Shown: one piece after another, positions 1 to 12,485 of the stretch
How positions within the stretch are numbered: position 1 is the first letter of the stretch
Layout of the letters: each line of letters begins with the position of its first letter
Source of the DNA: Blattamonas nauphoetae
Taxonomy: Eukaryota > Preaxostyla > Oxymonadida
Direction of reading: 5' to 3'
Length of the DNA stretch: 64,000 bases
NCBI GenBank assembly: GCA_033064195.1
Contig: JARBJD010000019.1
Coordinates: forward strand, 1-64,000
Made by a program: the position numbers and the translations under genes
Notes under the pieces: model-generated
The model's input: the letters and a program-made list of their open reading frames with translations, nothing else
What the model was told of the DNA's origin: nothing
The model's database searches: none

Positions 1-3000
1 CTAGTGAATCTTGTTCTTATCTAGACACTTGTACATGAAATTGTAGATGAAATTCAAGATGCAAGAACTTCGCATTGTCGAGTGTGGATGCACCAGCCTG
101 TACGCAGACATGTCTTGCACGATGCTTTCTCTCTTATCTTCGATCGATGTGAAGTTGCATCTCATTGATCTGTCTTCTAAAATCCTTTCATCTCATTTGC
201 TTCGGAGTGTTCTCTCTTCTCATTGCAGATTATTGATTGAGTTGTATTTCTCAGTGTTCGTTCATCATATCAATGGCAACTCCCATTCAAGTTGGTCTTA
301 CAGAACTATTTCTTTTCAACTTTGTTTCCAACCTTCATTGCTTCTATTCGATCATTCATGAATGATGTCTGAAATAGTTCAAATCCTGCATGTCTGAAGA
401 ACATATCACACTCTTCACATCATCAATGAAGTGATGGCAATAGTCGATGAGGAACCACAGATGAGTATGTCGAAAAGACATATAGCGATCGTGAGTGCTC
501 AAGAGTTGAGTCAGCTTCCGTTGTTTGTCATCGATCTTCAATCCATGTTTCTTCATCGATGAATATGTCTTCTCAATGTTTTCTTCTGTCGTATTGATAA
601 CGATGTTTCTGAAGATTGGTGGGAAATTTATGAACTCATTAATGTACTTTCATCGATGTGTCCTTTCAGTTCTGTGCCGAACAATGTCTTCTGATTTTTG
701 TCTTCGATAATCTTACGGCATTCTTTATCTCCTGTTGCGGTGAATAAAGCATCGTCTGGCATGTACATTCTGTGATTCGATATATGGATTGTTCTTGTTC
801 TTGATTGATGAAAGCTTGCTTGGATAGAGGAATTAAAGTCAACACCACAGACGTGAGTCATTTTATGTTCTGTATCAAGTGGAACAACTTTTCCATCTTC
901 ATATGTAGAAGTGATTGATTAGTGTCACGTCTTTGATGTTCTGTCGATGTTGAACATTCGATAATCCACCAGTCACTGCTGCTCTCAACTTGATATCTGT
1001 TTGCTCATGTGTCAGAGTCATAGGTAATGATTTCCAGATGCAATACTTCTTAAGTTGAATTCTCAATCGTGTGAGATGTTTACTTTGTCTGACTTGTAGG
1101 TGTTGCAGTAATCGCAGCAGATCTTCGTTCTCTTTAGATGTCCTTTCGATTGTCGATTCGATCCAACGTTAGTCGTACTGCTTGTGTGAAGTGGCTTGCA
1201 TATATAGCACACTCTCTTGCACTGTTGAACAAACCAGTCGTAATCCGCTTCAGTGACATTTTTGTCAGTACTGCGATGAGCTTTCTGGTCTTGATAGATG
1301 TACGATGCAACTTTGTACTTCAGTATTGCTTGGTGATTTTCTCCAGATTGATCCACTCCATTGAAATCATCATCGATATCAAAGTCCTTGTAGGCACACG
1401 CATGTTGATTGCTGAGCGTTGGCTGACAATGAGAGATTGTGCAACATATCCACTTTGTATTGGAAGTTCAGATCAATCAGATTGTCAGAGGTGCAATCAT
1501 ACATTCGACATCTCTGATGTTGTAGAATTTCAGATACTCCCAACGGTTCTTGAATCCTTGTTTGTTTCAATCATCAAATTTAATTTGTAATCATCGGACA
1601 TTTCACTGTTGTTCAGACTGGAATAGAATTCATGTTGGAGAATGGTTCTTGTTTGCTCAACACTGTGTTGTAGTCTGATGAATCAAATGACTCGTATGCA
1701 AGAATGATTTCTGGAGTGTTGTATTTCCTCAAAGGCTTTGACTGCATTATCAATGTCATTGGTCCTGTGTACGACATCATGTCTATGAATCGAAATTACC
1801 TGTTGCGTCTTCTCGTGTCTAATCAATACTTGTTTGTACTTTGTTTGGATCAGAAGCTCACTTTCCAATCCTTGTCAACGAGATCACGGAAGATGAGATT
1901 GATGTCAAATCTGGAACTGTTAGAACCCAATCACACTGACTTCATTCTGAGAGGGTATTTCAGGATCTTCATACATGTTGTCATCTCGTACTGTCTCAGC
2001 ATATTTGAAGAGTTCTCTGATCCACTGCTTCACAAAGTCCTTTCCATCTCGAAGATCAAAGTAGATTGACTTCACTCCTGATTTTGTTTTGATTGATGAT
2101 GCAACGGAGAGAGGCTTCAGATGAGAAATCAACTGAGTATTGTCATCAGAGAACAAGTTGTCAAGAATGAGATCTTCCATCGTTTCGAAATCGTATGTGA
2201 TGTAGTATTGTGTTGGTTTGAATTCGTCTTGTCTTTTTGTATGCCATCAGAAATTCAAATGTTCGATTGTTGAGAATATGTGGAACGTATGGTCTTGGTG
2301 TCTTGTCAAGTGAGATCTTCTTCACATGTTTTCCATCAAGTTCTTTGCACTCTCTGAGATGCTTCTCAAAATCTCTGCTGTGTTTTATTCTTCACTTGGA
2401 ATCCTCTAGACTGACAATATGGACAGAGTTTGTATCCAGTGATTTTCTCAGGATCCACAATAAACATCACATGGACGAGAGTTGCCGTCAGTGGAATCAT
2501 CAGAATGGGAAGAACTCTTGCATCATCATTGTCGTTGATGTACGATTGACTGAGGAAGTATCGTTTCTTGTCTTCGTCGTATTCATAAATGTGAACTGTG
2601 ATGTTGAATTGAATCATCGCTTTCTCAATGTCATGCAATATCAAATCCAGGATAATTCTGAAGATGTGGGGTCAATTGTCGAGATTGGAGATGAGGTAGG
2701 ATTCATCCATTGTGCGAACAATCTGTAGAGGAACGCTACTGTTCCTCATATTGATTGATATTTTCTTACCTTGAACTTCAGGAAGTGTGAGGAATGAAAG
2801 AGCTTGAAAGAAGCAGATATTGTACTCAGAATCATGTACCGAACATTCCTCGTTTTGATGTGTCACGGGCCGGAAGCTCTTCGATGTGTTCTCCAGTTCT
2901 GGTCTGAAGTCATTGTATGTTGTCTCATCTTTGTCTTTCTCTCGATGATCTTTCCAAAGTCAATACTAATCTTGAATGGATGATCTTTCTCTTTGTCGAA

Positions 3001-4090
3001 CACTGCTTTAATGAAGGTTGTGATTTCCTCGACATTCTTCAGATGATTGGGAAGTACAGCTGATATGGTTTCATTGTCTCAACCCTCGACCTCATTCTTT
3101 TTGAACTTCCTTCGTGCATTCATGAGACAAGAATTGAATGCTGCTTTGTCTCTGTCGCTAATAATATGCATTCTTCAAATCCCTCAAATGTCTGCACTTC
3201 TCTCTTTTCCATTTGTTCATTTTCTTCTGAATGATCAACAGATTCTTCATCCAATGATCCATCAGCTTCTCTTCAATTGATTTCAGTTTCCACGTCATTT
3301 TGAACACTTGCTTTTTCAGTTCATCTTTGTTCACTCTTGGATTTTCTTTCATGATTTGCATTCTTGCTTTGCTGTCTTCTTCATTCATCATTACATTGTT
3401 ATTGTGCTCTTCCAGTTTGTGAATAAAATCATCAATCTGATAGTTGGTAATATTCTTTATTTCTCCTTCAAAATGGAGATCTGGATTCTTGAGCATTGAC
3501 AGGAGATATGCACGACGATGTTGGTAGTTTCTAATGTTTGGATTATATGTTCGATCATAGCCATGTTCATCCTTGAATTCAAAGGTGGTGTTTGGAAATA
3601 GTGTTCTAATTTTCGTGATGCTGTCTGTGACAAATTTCAATGTCGCCGCCATTTACTACAAATTAAAAAATCCGAAAATAAAAAAAGTTGAGCGTTTATT
3701 TCTGTTTTCTCTGATGGGGCTTTATCGTTGCCTTTAGCCAGGAATCAAGTCTAATTCTGAACACTTCACTTCCGCCAATCTCGATATGTGAATGGAACCA
3801 GAACTTTGGTGTACTCACCTACGAGCTCACAATTATATTTCTTCAGTTCATTTTCGACGAATGATTGAGTGTAATGTCGACGTTTCGCTAAGTGAGGTCT
3901 GTTTCCTGATTCCACAACTTTGGTTTTATTCTCCATTCAACTCCCTCATGAACATACGTCACCGGCACATTATTTCTGAGATACTCAGAGACTAGCGAAC
4001 AGTTCTCTTCTCTCATTGATTCAATTAATGCATGTTCTGAACATACTCGACGTCTTTCGTTGTACATCTCAGTTGGATTCATTTAATACA
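1..4090 (-). mobile_element. Polinton/Maverick fossil, protein-primed DNA polymerase part
   Basis: Minus-strand fragments read like the protein-primed family B DNA polymerase of Polintons/Mavericks, closest in my memory to those of Trichomonas. Parts in order from high to low coordinate: a possible upstream leader near 3,890-4,080, an N-terminal helical segment about 3,160-3,650, segments near 2,670-2,870 and 2,370-2,640 (the latter with a CPYC cysteine pair), an exonuclease-side segment about 1,920-2,180, and a Cys-rich segment about 1,060-1,360 with two CxxC-type pairs. No integrase, capsid or packaging ATPase part is visible; the element runs off the left window edge. It is broken, with roughly eight to ten interruptions, so it is an old but still recognisable copy. 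The terminal repeat was not identified. Confidence 0.72.
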
Positions 4091-4139
4091 AATTAAAATT
4101 CAAAATAAATTTTCATTCGTGATTTTATCATTTGAGATC

Positions 4140-5560
4140 TTCCTCGACTTCAATTCTGTCATCGATGGGTTCGATCAGTCTTGTTTGATCAGAGAAAGTA
4201 CTTCAATGGGATATGATCATCCCTTCTCGTTCCTGACGTCTCTTTACTGTTTGATTTAGGTGTGTTACGCTCTCTTTCTTTTTGACATCTCATTCTTGTT
4301 CTCGATCATCGACTTTTTCTTCTCCTCTCTCATTTAGGTACATCACATTGTTTTATGAACGGTGGTTTCATTCCCGACTTGTTTTGAACAGGTTTGCTCC
4401 ATTTTGAATTCATTCTTTCCTAAAACTTACTTATGTACCAACGCCGATCAAACCGGAAAGTGACCTTCAGATCTGGTCGACCACTGCTTATTATCTCTCA
4501 AATGGATGTTTCCTTCTGACAAATAACTTGTTTGCTCTTCTTTTTGATCATCTCTTTTAAATTTCTTTCCGACCTCTCACCAACTGATCCTCTCGACGTC
4601 GATGAACTATCGCGTCTTACTTTCGAAAGTGACTTTCACCGAAGATTTTTTACTTGTTTGTTCTCTTTTTGTTTATTCTTTTCCTAAGACTCATTCTTGT
4701 ACCGTCATTTTCACTTCACCTTTTGTCTTCTCTTTTCTCTCTCACTTCACTCTTGGATTTTCATTGTCACTTCATTCTTATTTTCTCTTCATTGTCTCTC
4801 ACTTTTTCAAAATTAAAGTTTGACATGAGTTCTAAACTTTTGATCAACTTTTTGGTGCTCGAAATTTCTCGATCGATCGTCGATTTTGATTCAGAAGGTA
4901 CGCCGCTTTGTTTTACTTTCTATTGACCTTGAATTCATGTTCTCCCTCTTTTGACTTTCTCATTTGTTCTCTTCTCTTTTGATAAAACTCATTCTCGGAC
5001 TCGATTTGGCTCTTTTCAGTCTTCTTCATTCAGGTACAGTACAGTGTTTTGGGCTCTGATCAATGTGGATCCGACTGGAGATTAACCGGTTTGTTCACTT
5101 TCTTTGCTCATTCTTTCCTAAAACAAGTAGTGTACCAGATCAAACGATCAAAACAGTCACCTTCGAATTGGGTACACGATCGCGCTTTATCGTTCACTGA
5201 ATGTGGAAATCAAAAATGAAACCGGTATGCTCACGCTTTATTATTCGTTCACTTTTTAAAACCCATAGTTCACTCGATATCAATGATCCTCACATCTGAG
5301 GTACAGTATGGTGTTTTAGACTTCGAAAGAATGTGTCACTGAAGGATTGAAACTGGTATCCTCTGTTTCCACATTCATTCTTTCTTAAAATCAATTTGTG
5401 TACCAGATAAAGTGGACTGAAGAGTGACCATCCAATCGAGTGAAGCGTTGCTGTTTATGGTCGCAAAGGATGTCTCACAACTGGAACCAAACTGGTATTC
5501 TCTTGTTTTTATTTATCTAATTCTAAAATTCAATTATGAACACAATAGAAACAATCCACA
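4140..5560. repeat. T-rich diverged tandem repeats
   Basis: A phrase of the form CCTAAAACT..TTGTACCAG, followed by GATCAAAC and GTGACCTTC-like words, recurs near 4,420, 4,680, 5,110 and 5,385, alternating with AGGTACAGTA-like words near 4,335, 5,030 and 5,300. Copies are strongly diverged, so unit length is uncertain. No convincing gene is seen. The block adjoins the Polinton fossil and might be its flank or terminal region, but nothing proves it. Confidence 0.4.
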
Positions 5561-7210
5561 GTGCCCGCTCGAAATTAAGTTCACAATTATGTTTTAAGAT
5601 TCACAAGTATGTTTTCTAAACTCAGTTCACATGGATTAGACTACATTGGTTTCGTTCGCGCATAAAATCATTTTGTAACCTTGATCTCGTCGTTTTTACT
5701 CTCCTCGTTTCTTTCATTCCTCACTTCACTTTATTGTTTGATTGCCACTTCATTCACTTTTGTTTGCTCTTTGTTTGTGAAATTTCGATTCACGCGATCA
5801 TAAAACTCATTTCTGAACCAGGATCTCGTTGGTTTTGATCTTCTCGTTTCTTTCGTCCCTCACTTCACTTTATCGCTTGATTCTCACTTCATTCACTTTT
5901 GTTTTGCTCTTTTATGCGAAATTTCGATGAACGTTCATAAAACACATTAGTGTACCTCAATTCTCACTTCATCCACTTCACCATTCACTATTGTACTTGC
6001 TCACTTCATTGTACCTTGTTTCAATCTCTTTTTGTCAAATTAAGCAAAAGTCAAAACAATGAAGACATAATGATGTGCGCGTGAGGTGTGAACGACGGAA
6101 AAAGGGTTGTGAAATGAGGTAAATGAGAAATTCTTATGAACAGATAAGTGGTGAAATGGAACAAGAAAGATGAGTGATACAATGTGCTGAAATGAGTTTT
6201 GTTAAAACAAACATACGGACAAGATATGGGGAAAAGACGTAAAATCAACTTTATAGAAAAGTACCGAACAAAGTGTTAAAAATTCAGCCTCCCTCCTCAG
6301 AACGTGAGAAAGGGAGGATGATATGTGAAAACACATACAAAATGACGGTGACTGAAAGTGAGGTGAAAATGTGGTGAATCAAAGGTGTGTGCAAAAGAGG
6401 ACTAATGAAGTGGGAAAACAGGAAATCTCAAAAGCGTCGCTAGGACGCGAATGCGAAGAATTTAGAAGATCTAACGTTAAAATGAAAATTGGCAAAAGTG
6501 TCCGAAGGATCGTGACGTGAAAAGGTTCATACCTAAAGTCGCCAGAAGGCGTTCTTATCCAATCTAACACAAAAGGCGTCATAAGAGGACGATTCCTGAG
6601 CGAAGATGATGGAAGACAGGGTCCATACCTTATCTCGAAAATTTCGACTCGTAAAAATCCTCAATGGGTCGGATCAAACTTTTTCCAAAAGTGTTTTTAT
6701 CGCGAATCTCACCTTTCAAAATCGATTTTGTAATTTTAGAAGATGTTTGAGGTGAATTTGAGACATAAAGTAGTGGTTAGTAGCGAAATCTGAAAATCGA
6801 CTTTTGGTCCATTTTTGACCACTGTTCGGTACGTAGCTCCACGAATTCTCAACCGATTTTCATCGGGATTGTTTTGATCGACGACTCACATCGTCCCCGA
6901 CATTTTAGAATTTTTTCGATTTTTTCGAAGTGGTTCTCAAGTTGGATTCACTTTGTTCGAGTTCAAAAGTGAAAAACATCGAAAAAAGTGACAACATTTT
7001 GGAATATATCAAAAATTTGCTTCAAAATTGTCGCTTAAAATGAGGTCAAAATATTGGACATATTTTTGGAATTTAGGTCAAATATTGGCATCATTGAAAT
7101 GGCCTAAATTCCTTTTAATACAAGATTTAGAAATGGTCAATCGGAATTGACTTTTCGTTTCTGATTTCAACGACTATTTCAATCTGGTTCCCAAATCGTC
7201 TTGGCTTGGG
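5560..7210. other. Non-coding stretch with a strand-composition switch
   Basis: No supported gene. From about 5,690 to 6,045 the plus strand is rich in pyrimidine words such as CACTTCATTCACTTTTG, with two near-copies (about 5,690 and 5,820). After about 6,050 it becomes purine-rich (GTGAAATGAGG, GTGGTGAAATGG) until about 6,620. From 6,640 to 7,130 it is AT-rich without repeats that I could see. Confidence 0.4.
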
Positions 7211-7214
7211 TCCG

Positions 7215-7625
7215 AATGTCCTGCCTGTCCTGTCCTTTAGGACAGCCAAAAAGAGGAGGACAATTTGGATAAAAATATCGATGACAAGAATTGAACTAGT
7301 GACTTGCTTCGAGTGTGAGGAAAAACCCGAAATGAAAAATGAGGAAAGGTCCGTGACAATAATGCATATTTTCTGTTTTAGAATCATTTCAATACTGTCT
7401 TTTCACACTCTTTTGATGAAAAATGCGAAAATTGTCCAAAAGCAGTCGATCAGCCCACCATAGGACAATCATAGGACAATCCTAAATCGGGCTCAAACCA
7501 TAGGACATGAGAGGTATTCGACACCTTCACAATACTTGCGTCTCAATTTCACAATAAAATCGAGGGAGGACAATTGTCCTGTCATGTCCTATCGTGTCCT
7601 ATGGTGGCCTGATCTGTCCTATCAA
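7215..7625. repeat. Clusters of GTCC/GGAC words
   Basis: Dense GTCCT and AGGAC words occur at about 7,218-7,263, 7,460-7,510 and 7,565-7,625, including the mirrored phrase CCTGTCCTTTAGGACAG. The pattern resembles the subterminal repeats that cut-and-paste transposases bind, and a similar word (GTGTCCTATCG) occurs in the hairpin at 12,566. No terminal repeat or target duplication was identified, so the element cannot be bounded. Confidence 0.4.
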
Positions 7626-7631
7626 ACCATC

Positions 7632-8760
7632 ATACAGTCCTTTCCAAAAAGTTGATCAGGTGTTTCAAAAAGATGGTTGATCGAGTTGATACCCTCGCCC
7701 ACAATACTGATTTTTCTCTCCTGACCACTTTCCACCCCTGACTCATCTCTCGTTTTAGAATACCTAGATGGACAGATAGTGACAAAAGATGGTCTGTCTT
7801 ATTTTCGCAAAACATGTGCACATTTTGTCGAGATTTTCTGACCACTTTTTCATTCCAGATTTTGCTCTCATTATTCATCTTTCTCTCCAGCAGAACAAAA
7901 TTCTTAATTAACACACAATATTATTCGGTACCCCGCATTTTCCCCACTGCCACAGTTGTATTGTCTGACCCGTCGATCACAAACATTCAGGGTCGACAAT
8001 TTGACGTGTATGCGAGTTTATGGATTTTTCACGTCATTCATAATCTCAATCTCAGTCTATAGATCCTGGTACGAAAAACTATCTGGTAGTAGAAGGGACT
8101 ATCAGCTCAAAATCAATCACGAAACCATCGATCTGATTGTCTCTCTCCACTGGATAGTAATCTGACTTTCACGAGTGTTCTATCTTACTCTTATCATCTT
8201 AGGCATTTATCTCAACTTGTTCCTGCAAATTGATCAGTTGTTCACAACTTCAAGATCGGAGCTGTTCACACCATCAGAACACTGCTAATATCTCTCTGTA
8301 GACTCGATCACATCTTCTATGCATTTATCCTCTTCTCGAATTCTCTCATCTCGCTTTGTGTCGATGTTTCAATCCGTAGTGATGTCACAACATCCATTTC
8401 GTCAATCTCAGATGTTATGTCAGAGAATACAACTGTGGCAGTGGGGAAAATGCGGGGTACCGAATAATATTGTGTGTTAATTAAGAATTTTGTTCTGCTG
8501 GAGAGAAAGATGAATAATGAGAGCAAAATCTGGAATGAAAAAAGTGGTCAGAAAATCTCGACAAAATGTGCACATGTTTTGCGAAAAATAAGACAGACCA
8601 TCTTTTTTGTCACTATCTGTCCATCTAGGTATTCTAAAACGAGAGATGAGTCAGGGGTGGAAAGTGGTCAGGAGAGAAAAATCAGTATTGTGGGCGAGGG
8701 TATCAACTCGATCAACCATCTTTTTGAAACACCTGATCAACTTTTTGGAAAGGACTGTAT
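7632..8760. mobile_element. Foldback element with ~337-bp inverted arms
   Basis: The left arm (about 7,632-7,969) and right arm (about 8,419-8,760) are nearly identical reverse complements, meeting outward at ATACAGTCC / GGACTGTAT. A ~450-bp unrelated spacer lies between. Open frames in the arms are mirror copies of each other and are not taken as genes. No target duplication was recognised. High arm identity implies a recent origin or repeated arm-to-arm correction. Confidence 0.75.
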
Positions 8761-8859
8761 TTGTCTTTTGCCCCTCAAATCAACGAAATGACACTTTCAT
8801 CAAAGCACCTGTGTGCTTTTTTCTAGTTATTATCGTCATTTTTATATCACTCTTCTTTT

Positions 8860-9420
8860 AAAGACATTGGACATCGTCATTTGGGATGACGTCGACATGA
8901 TCGAACAGAACGGTTACATTCAATAAAGAAGACATCTGTCTGCTCTGTTTTTTGCTCTATTCTCTACTTTCCCTCCGTTTCAGATTTCAGTGCGAATCAA
9001 ACTCGTTTTCACAGAATATTTCTGACGGGATGAGGACAAAGAGGGAAGAGTGATATCTTTCATGAAAATACTGAAGTCTAAGTTCATTGTCTGCTCTTCT
9101 CTTATTTATCTCTCACTGATTTCCCTCTAACTTCTTTTCAAGGCCTTGGATCACAGGATCAGGGTTCAGTCAGACACGATCAAACTGAACTGAAATACGA
9201 GAAGTTGAATGGACCAGTGTGCTCTCTCTTTACCTAGTATTCTCTTTTGTCCTTTCTTCTGCTCATTTAGTGCATGTTGACATCGTCTTCACTGGGACAT
9301 GTGAAGTCCTGAAGAAGATGTAAGACAGCAACAGGAACATCTTCCAGTATTCTTTCTGCTTGTTTTTTATCCTCCGTTTGGCCAGATTCTCTTATTTGTC
9401 TGCAGGCAGAACTCGTGATC
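8860..9420. repeat. Diverged tandem repeats, ~125-155 bp spacing
   Basis: A pyrimidine-rich word of the form CTGCTCT..TATT.TC..CTTTCCCTC recurs near 8,938, 9,092, 9,219 and 9,345, each followed by TTCAG/TTTAG/GCCAG-like ends. Copies are weakly conserved. No gene is seen in this stretch. Confidence 0.3.
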
Positions 9421-9458
9421 GACATCTAGTCTGAAGAAACGAAAGATACAAACAGCTG

Positions 9459-10590
9459 ATGCTCACCATGACATCAATTGTGGATATTTGGGTCCGGACT
9501 AGCTTTATCGAGCATTGCCAACACACTTTACAACATCTCTATTTCGTTTCAAGGTTGTACGAACACACATTCCATCCATACCAATCGTTCACATATCTCA
9601 TCCTGATAGCCTGCCCTTTTAAAGAATCTGTCGATGAATGGACGATATTATTGATTGAAAATACACTGGAAGTCATGATTGAACCAGACAAAATGAAGGG
9701 AAGCGAAGATCCCACCACCGAACTTGATGGGGACGATGCAGACCTAGCAGGAGGAAATGGAGGTGCACATGCGAGGCTGGGCTTCATGAAGATGATTTCC
9801 CTCGAATTTTCATGGAAGGAAAATGCCATGTTTTCTGTTTAGTGGCTCCAACGTCTGACACCCTTCGCCAAACGAAAGGTACAGGAAACTCATTAAGAAA
9901 TAAAGGAATAGCTACTCTTCCCTCAGAGTTCAATTGTGCTGGGGAGGATGATGACAACGGTCATCGTGGATCTTCTGAACGATGAAATGACAACAGAGGG
10001 GCTGAACGCAATCATCGCCAAACTGGATAAGAACGTTATGTCAATGCAAGAAAGCCTACATCATACGCAGTTTTGGATCAAAGAACAAAAGATTTCAGCT
10101 ATTTGAGTTATTCGCATGGAGAATCCACTCACAAAGGAAACAGTCACCTATTGTGAAGAACACATCGCACCGATCGAAGCAGGTGATTCTTCCGATCATA
10201 TTCTGCTTTTTTTTGTGAGAGTGACAGGAGCGAGCATCTTGTTCTTCTTTGTGACCACCAAAAACGAAGAAGATTTTTGTTGTGACAGGGTTGATTTTGA
10301 AGAGGAATTCGACGCAGCTATCGGATGTGGTTCTCATCCACGACCTTTTTGAACAGCTGGCGCACGGATCATCGCCACAAGTCTCTGCCAAAAAGAGATC
10401 AAGGTCGATCCAAACGTCGACGACCGCCTCGTGTTGGATGACAATCTCGAAGACACTAATAACTGCAGACAGCAACAGCTCCGTCAAATCAGCAATACAA
10501 ACTTCACTAGCCCACTCGCCCAGCTTGTTCAGACGTAGGGTCTCCTCAACACCAACCATCCGTGTTTGCACATGCCTCTCTCGCTCCACT
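9459..10590 (+). pseudogene. Decayed or exon-fragmented coding region, unknown function
   Basis: I do not recognise the product. Several short plus-strand frames look coding: 9,459-9,842 (127 codons, acidic and glycine-rich end), 9,949-10,104 (52 codons, helical, with the word LNAIIAKLDKNVMSMQES) and about 10,353-10,538 (LVLDDNLEDTNNC, QQQLRQISN). They lie in different frames and are separated by stops, so this is either a gene with short introns or a decayed one. The last frame runs into the minisatellite. A 259-codon minus-strand frame over 10,095-10,874 is open mainly because the repeat has no stops in any frame. Confidence 0.3.
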
Positions 10591-10840
10591 CCACTCCCCA
10601 CGTGCTCCCCTCGCAACAGCTCACTCTCTACATGCTCCCCTCGCAACAGCTCACTCTCCACATGCTCCCCTCGCAACAGCTCACTCTCCACATGCTCCCC
10701 TCGCAACAGCTCACTCTCCACATGCTCCCCTCGCAACAGCTCACTCTCCACATGCTCCCCTCGCAACAGCTCACTCTCCACATGCTCCCCTCGCAACAGC
10801 TCACTCTCCACATGCTCCCCTCGCAACAGCTCACTCTCTT
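10591..10840. repeat. 30-bp minisatellite, about 8 copies
   Basis: Seven near-perfect 30-bp units (TCACTCTCCACATGCTCCCC then TCGCAACAGC) occupy 10,621-10,830. A diverged unit lies before them (10,591-10,620) and a 10-bp remnant after. Because 30 is a multiple of three and the unit has no stop in any frame, all six frames are open and encode 10-residue periodicity. Confidence 0.95.
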
Positions 10841-11089
10841 CACTAACTTTCACATTTTGACGTCTCTGGTTCATTTTAATCTTCTTGATAATTCTATGTT
10901 CTTCATTCTGTCGACATCTCCATCATTTCTACCTCATATCTCGAAGATGTTCTCTTTGTGGTCAGTTTTGGATACTCTGCACCTCTTTGACTTGATCGAA
11001 CCTTCATTATTCTTATTTATCATGATCACACCTGAGTCGCCTTTTTTGCTTCCGATTCACTCAAAATGAACGTAGAAATACACTATGAG

Positions 11090-12477
11090 TATACCTGTCT
11101 GACTTGACATGACAGACCTGTTTTTTAGAAAATGCGTTGACTGCCATGACATTGGACTTTTTGTTTGTGGGTTCGAGATCTTTTCTCATTTCATTGACTA
11201 AGACGATAATCAGGTCAATTCGAAGTTGAACCGACAGTTCCGTGTCGTTAATCCAGGTTGCCGTGGTTTGTGCTGACATTTGCTGCCTTCTGGCGTATTT
11301 CTGAAGCATTTTCTGAGAATCATGGGATGATCCTGATCCACATGTTGAAAAGGCACTATATGGTCTTCTGTCGGATTTCTAAGATTATCCATTGTCCATC
11401 AATGCATTGTGAATTGGAACTTAACACAATCTCATCCTGGTTTCGACAATCGAACTTTTGATGACTACCCGTGTCTATTCGACGAGATTTGAATGATTTT
11501 GTTTGCCATTTTCCTGTTCACAGCATGCTCATGGAAACCTTCCAGATTCTGGTCATTACTCTCACACCGATCGCAAATCGGATCCCAGTCATGTGAATTC
11601 TGTCATTTACCGACAAAGAACAGAACCACACGACACAAATTTGCTTTTTTTCTCAAATGCACACAGAATCGACACCATTTCTTTTTCAAAGCAGACTTAA
11701 ATTTGTTCAATCCCCATTCCACACGTGCTTTTGACAAATCATCATCCTCGATTCTTGAATTTGCTCGTTTATTCGTCTGACAGTTCATTCAACCGTCATT
11801 CTCTTGATCTGAATGCTCTCTTGACGACTTTTCTTCATCATTTTCCCGTTAATCAGCCTGTTCTTTCTCAGAACAACGAATCTCATTATCTAACCAAAAA
11901 CCAGTGATATCTGCAGGAGAACAGGGATTCAAACCAAATTCCTGCTTTTTCAGCGGTATATCGCTTTTTTCATCTTTCATCTTCTTTAGAGTCCATATTT
12001 CTCCTCCTCACCGTGTCAACGTTGGTTTTTGCTTCATATAGTTCAGTGAACCGACTTAGACTCTTCAATGATGTAAAAGCGATTGTTGTGATCCAACCAA
12101 ACCATCTCTCTTGTCCCTACAATCTTGATCCGACTTTCACATGCATGAATCATCAACCTCCTTTTTGGCATCTTCTTTGAGATATATCTCGACAAACGGT
12201 CTTTTTATGTCTGTTTTAACAGTGCTTGTTCCACTTCAGGAGTTTTAAAATCACATTCCATCATCATTCCAGTGTTATTTTCAATTTGTCATCATGCACA
12301 ACCGCATCTGTTTCCACTGGAACAGCTTTCTAAAATCGAAGGAAAATAGCATTTTAACAAGGTTCCCACGACCCAGGGTACAATCCGAGAGCCTGACAAG
12401 ATCTAAGTGTGATCAAATCCCATAGACCCAAATTAATGACATTTTGACATCCCAAAAAACTCTGTCACACAGGTATA
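11090..12477. mobile_element. hAT-like non-autonomous transposon, copy 1
   Basis: The element starts TATACCTGTCTGAC and ends with the inverse (GTCACACAGGTATA), and is flanked by a perfect 8-bp duplication ACTATGAG (11,082-11,089 and 12,478-12,485). The 8-bp duplication fits the hAT superfamily. A second copy with the same ends and interior lies at 59,019-60,133. Inside are short T-rich open frames but no recognisable transposase, so it is probably non-autonomous or decayed. Confidence 0.85.
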
Positions 12478-12485
12478 ACTATGAG

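Noticed and set aside
4140-6050. Polinton terminal inverted repeat
   Set aside because: The repeats are adjacent to the fossil but no inverted partner or diagnostic end is visible in the window.
10591-10840. CRISPR array
   Set aside because: Units are directly adjacent 30-mers without spacers, in a eukaryotic context; it is a minisatellite.
10095-10874. 259-codon minus-strand frame with an ESELLRGEHV decapeptide repeat
   Set aside because: The repeat is open in all six frames; the non-repeat part has no recognisable domain, and plus-strand pieces in the same interval look more coding-like.
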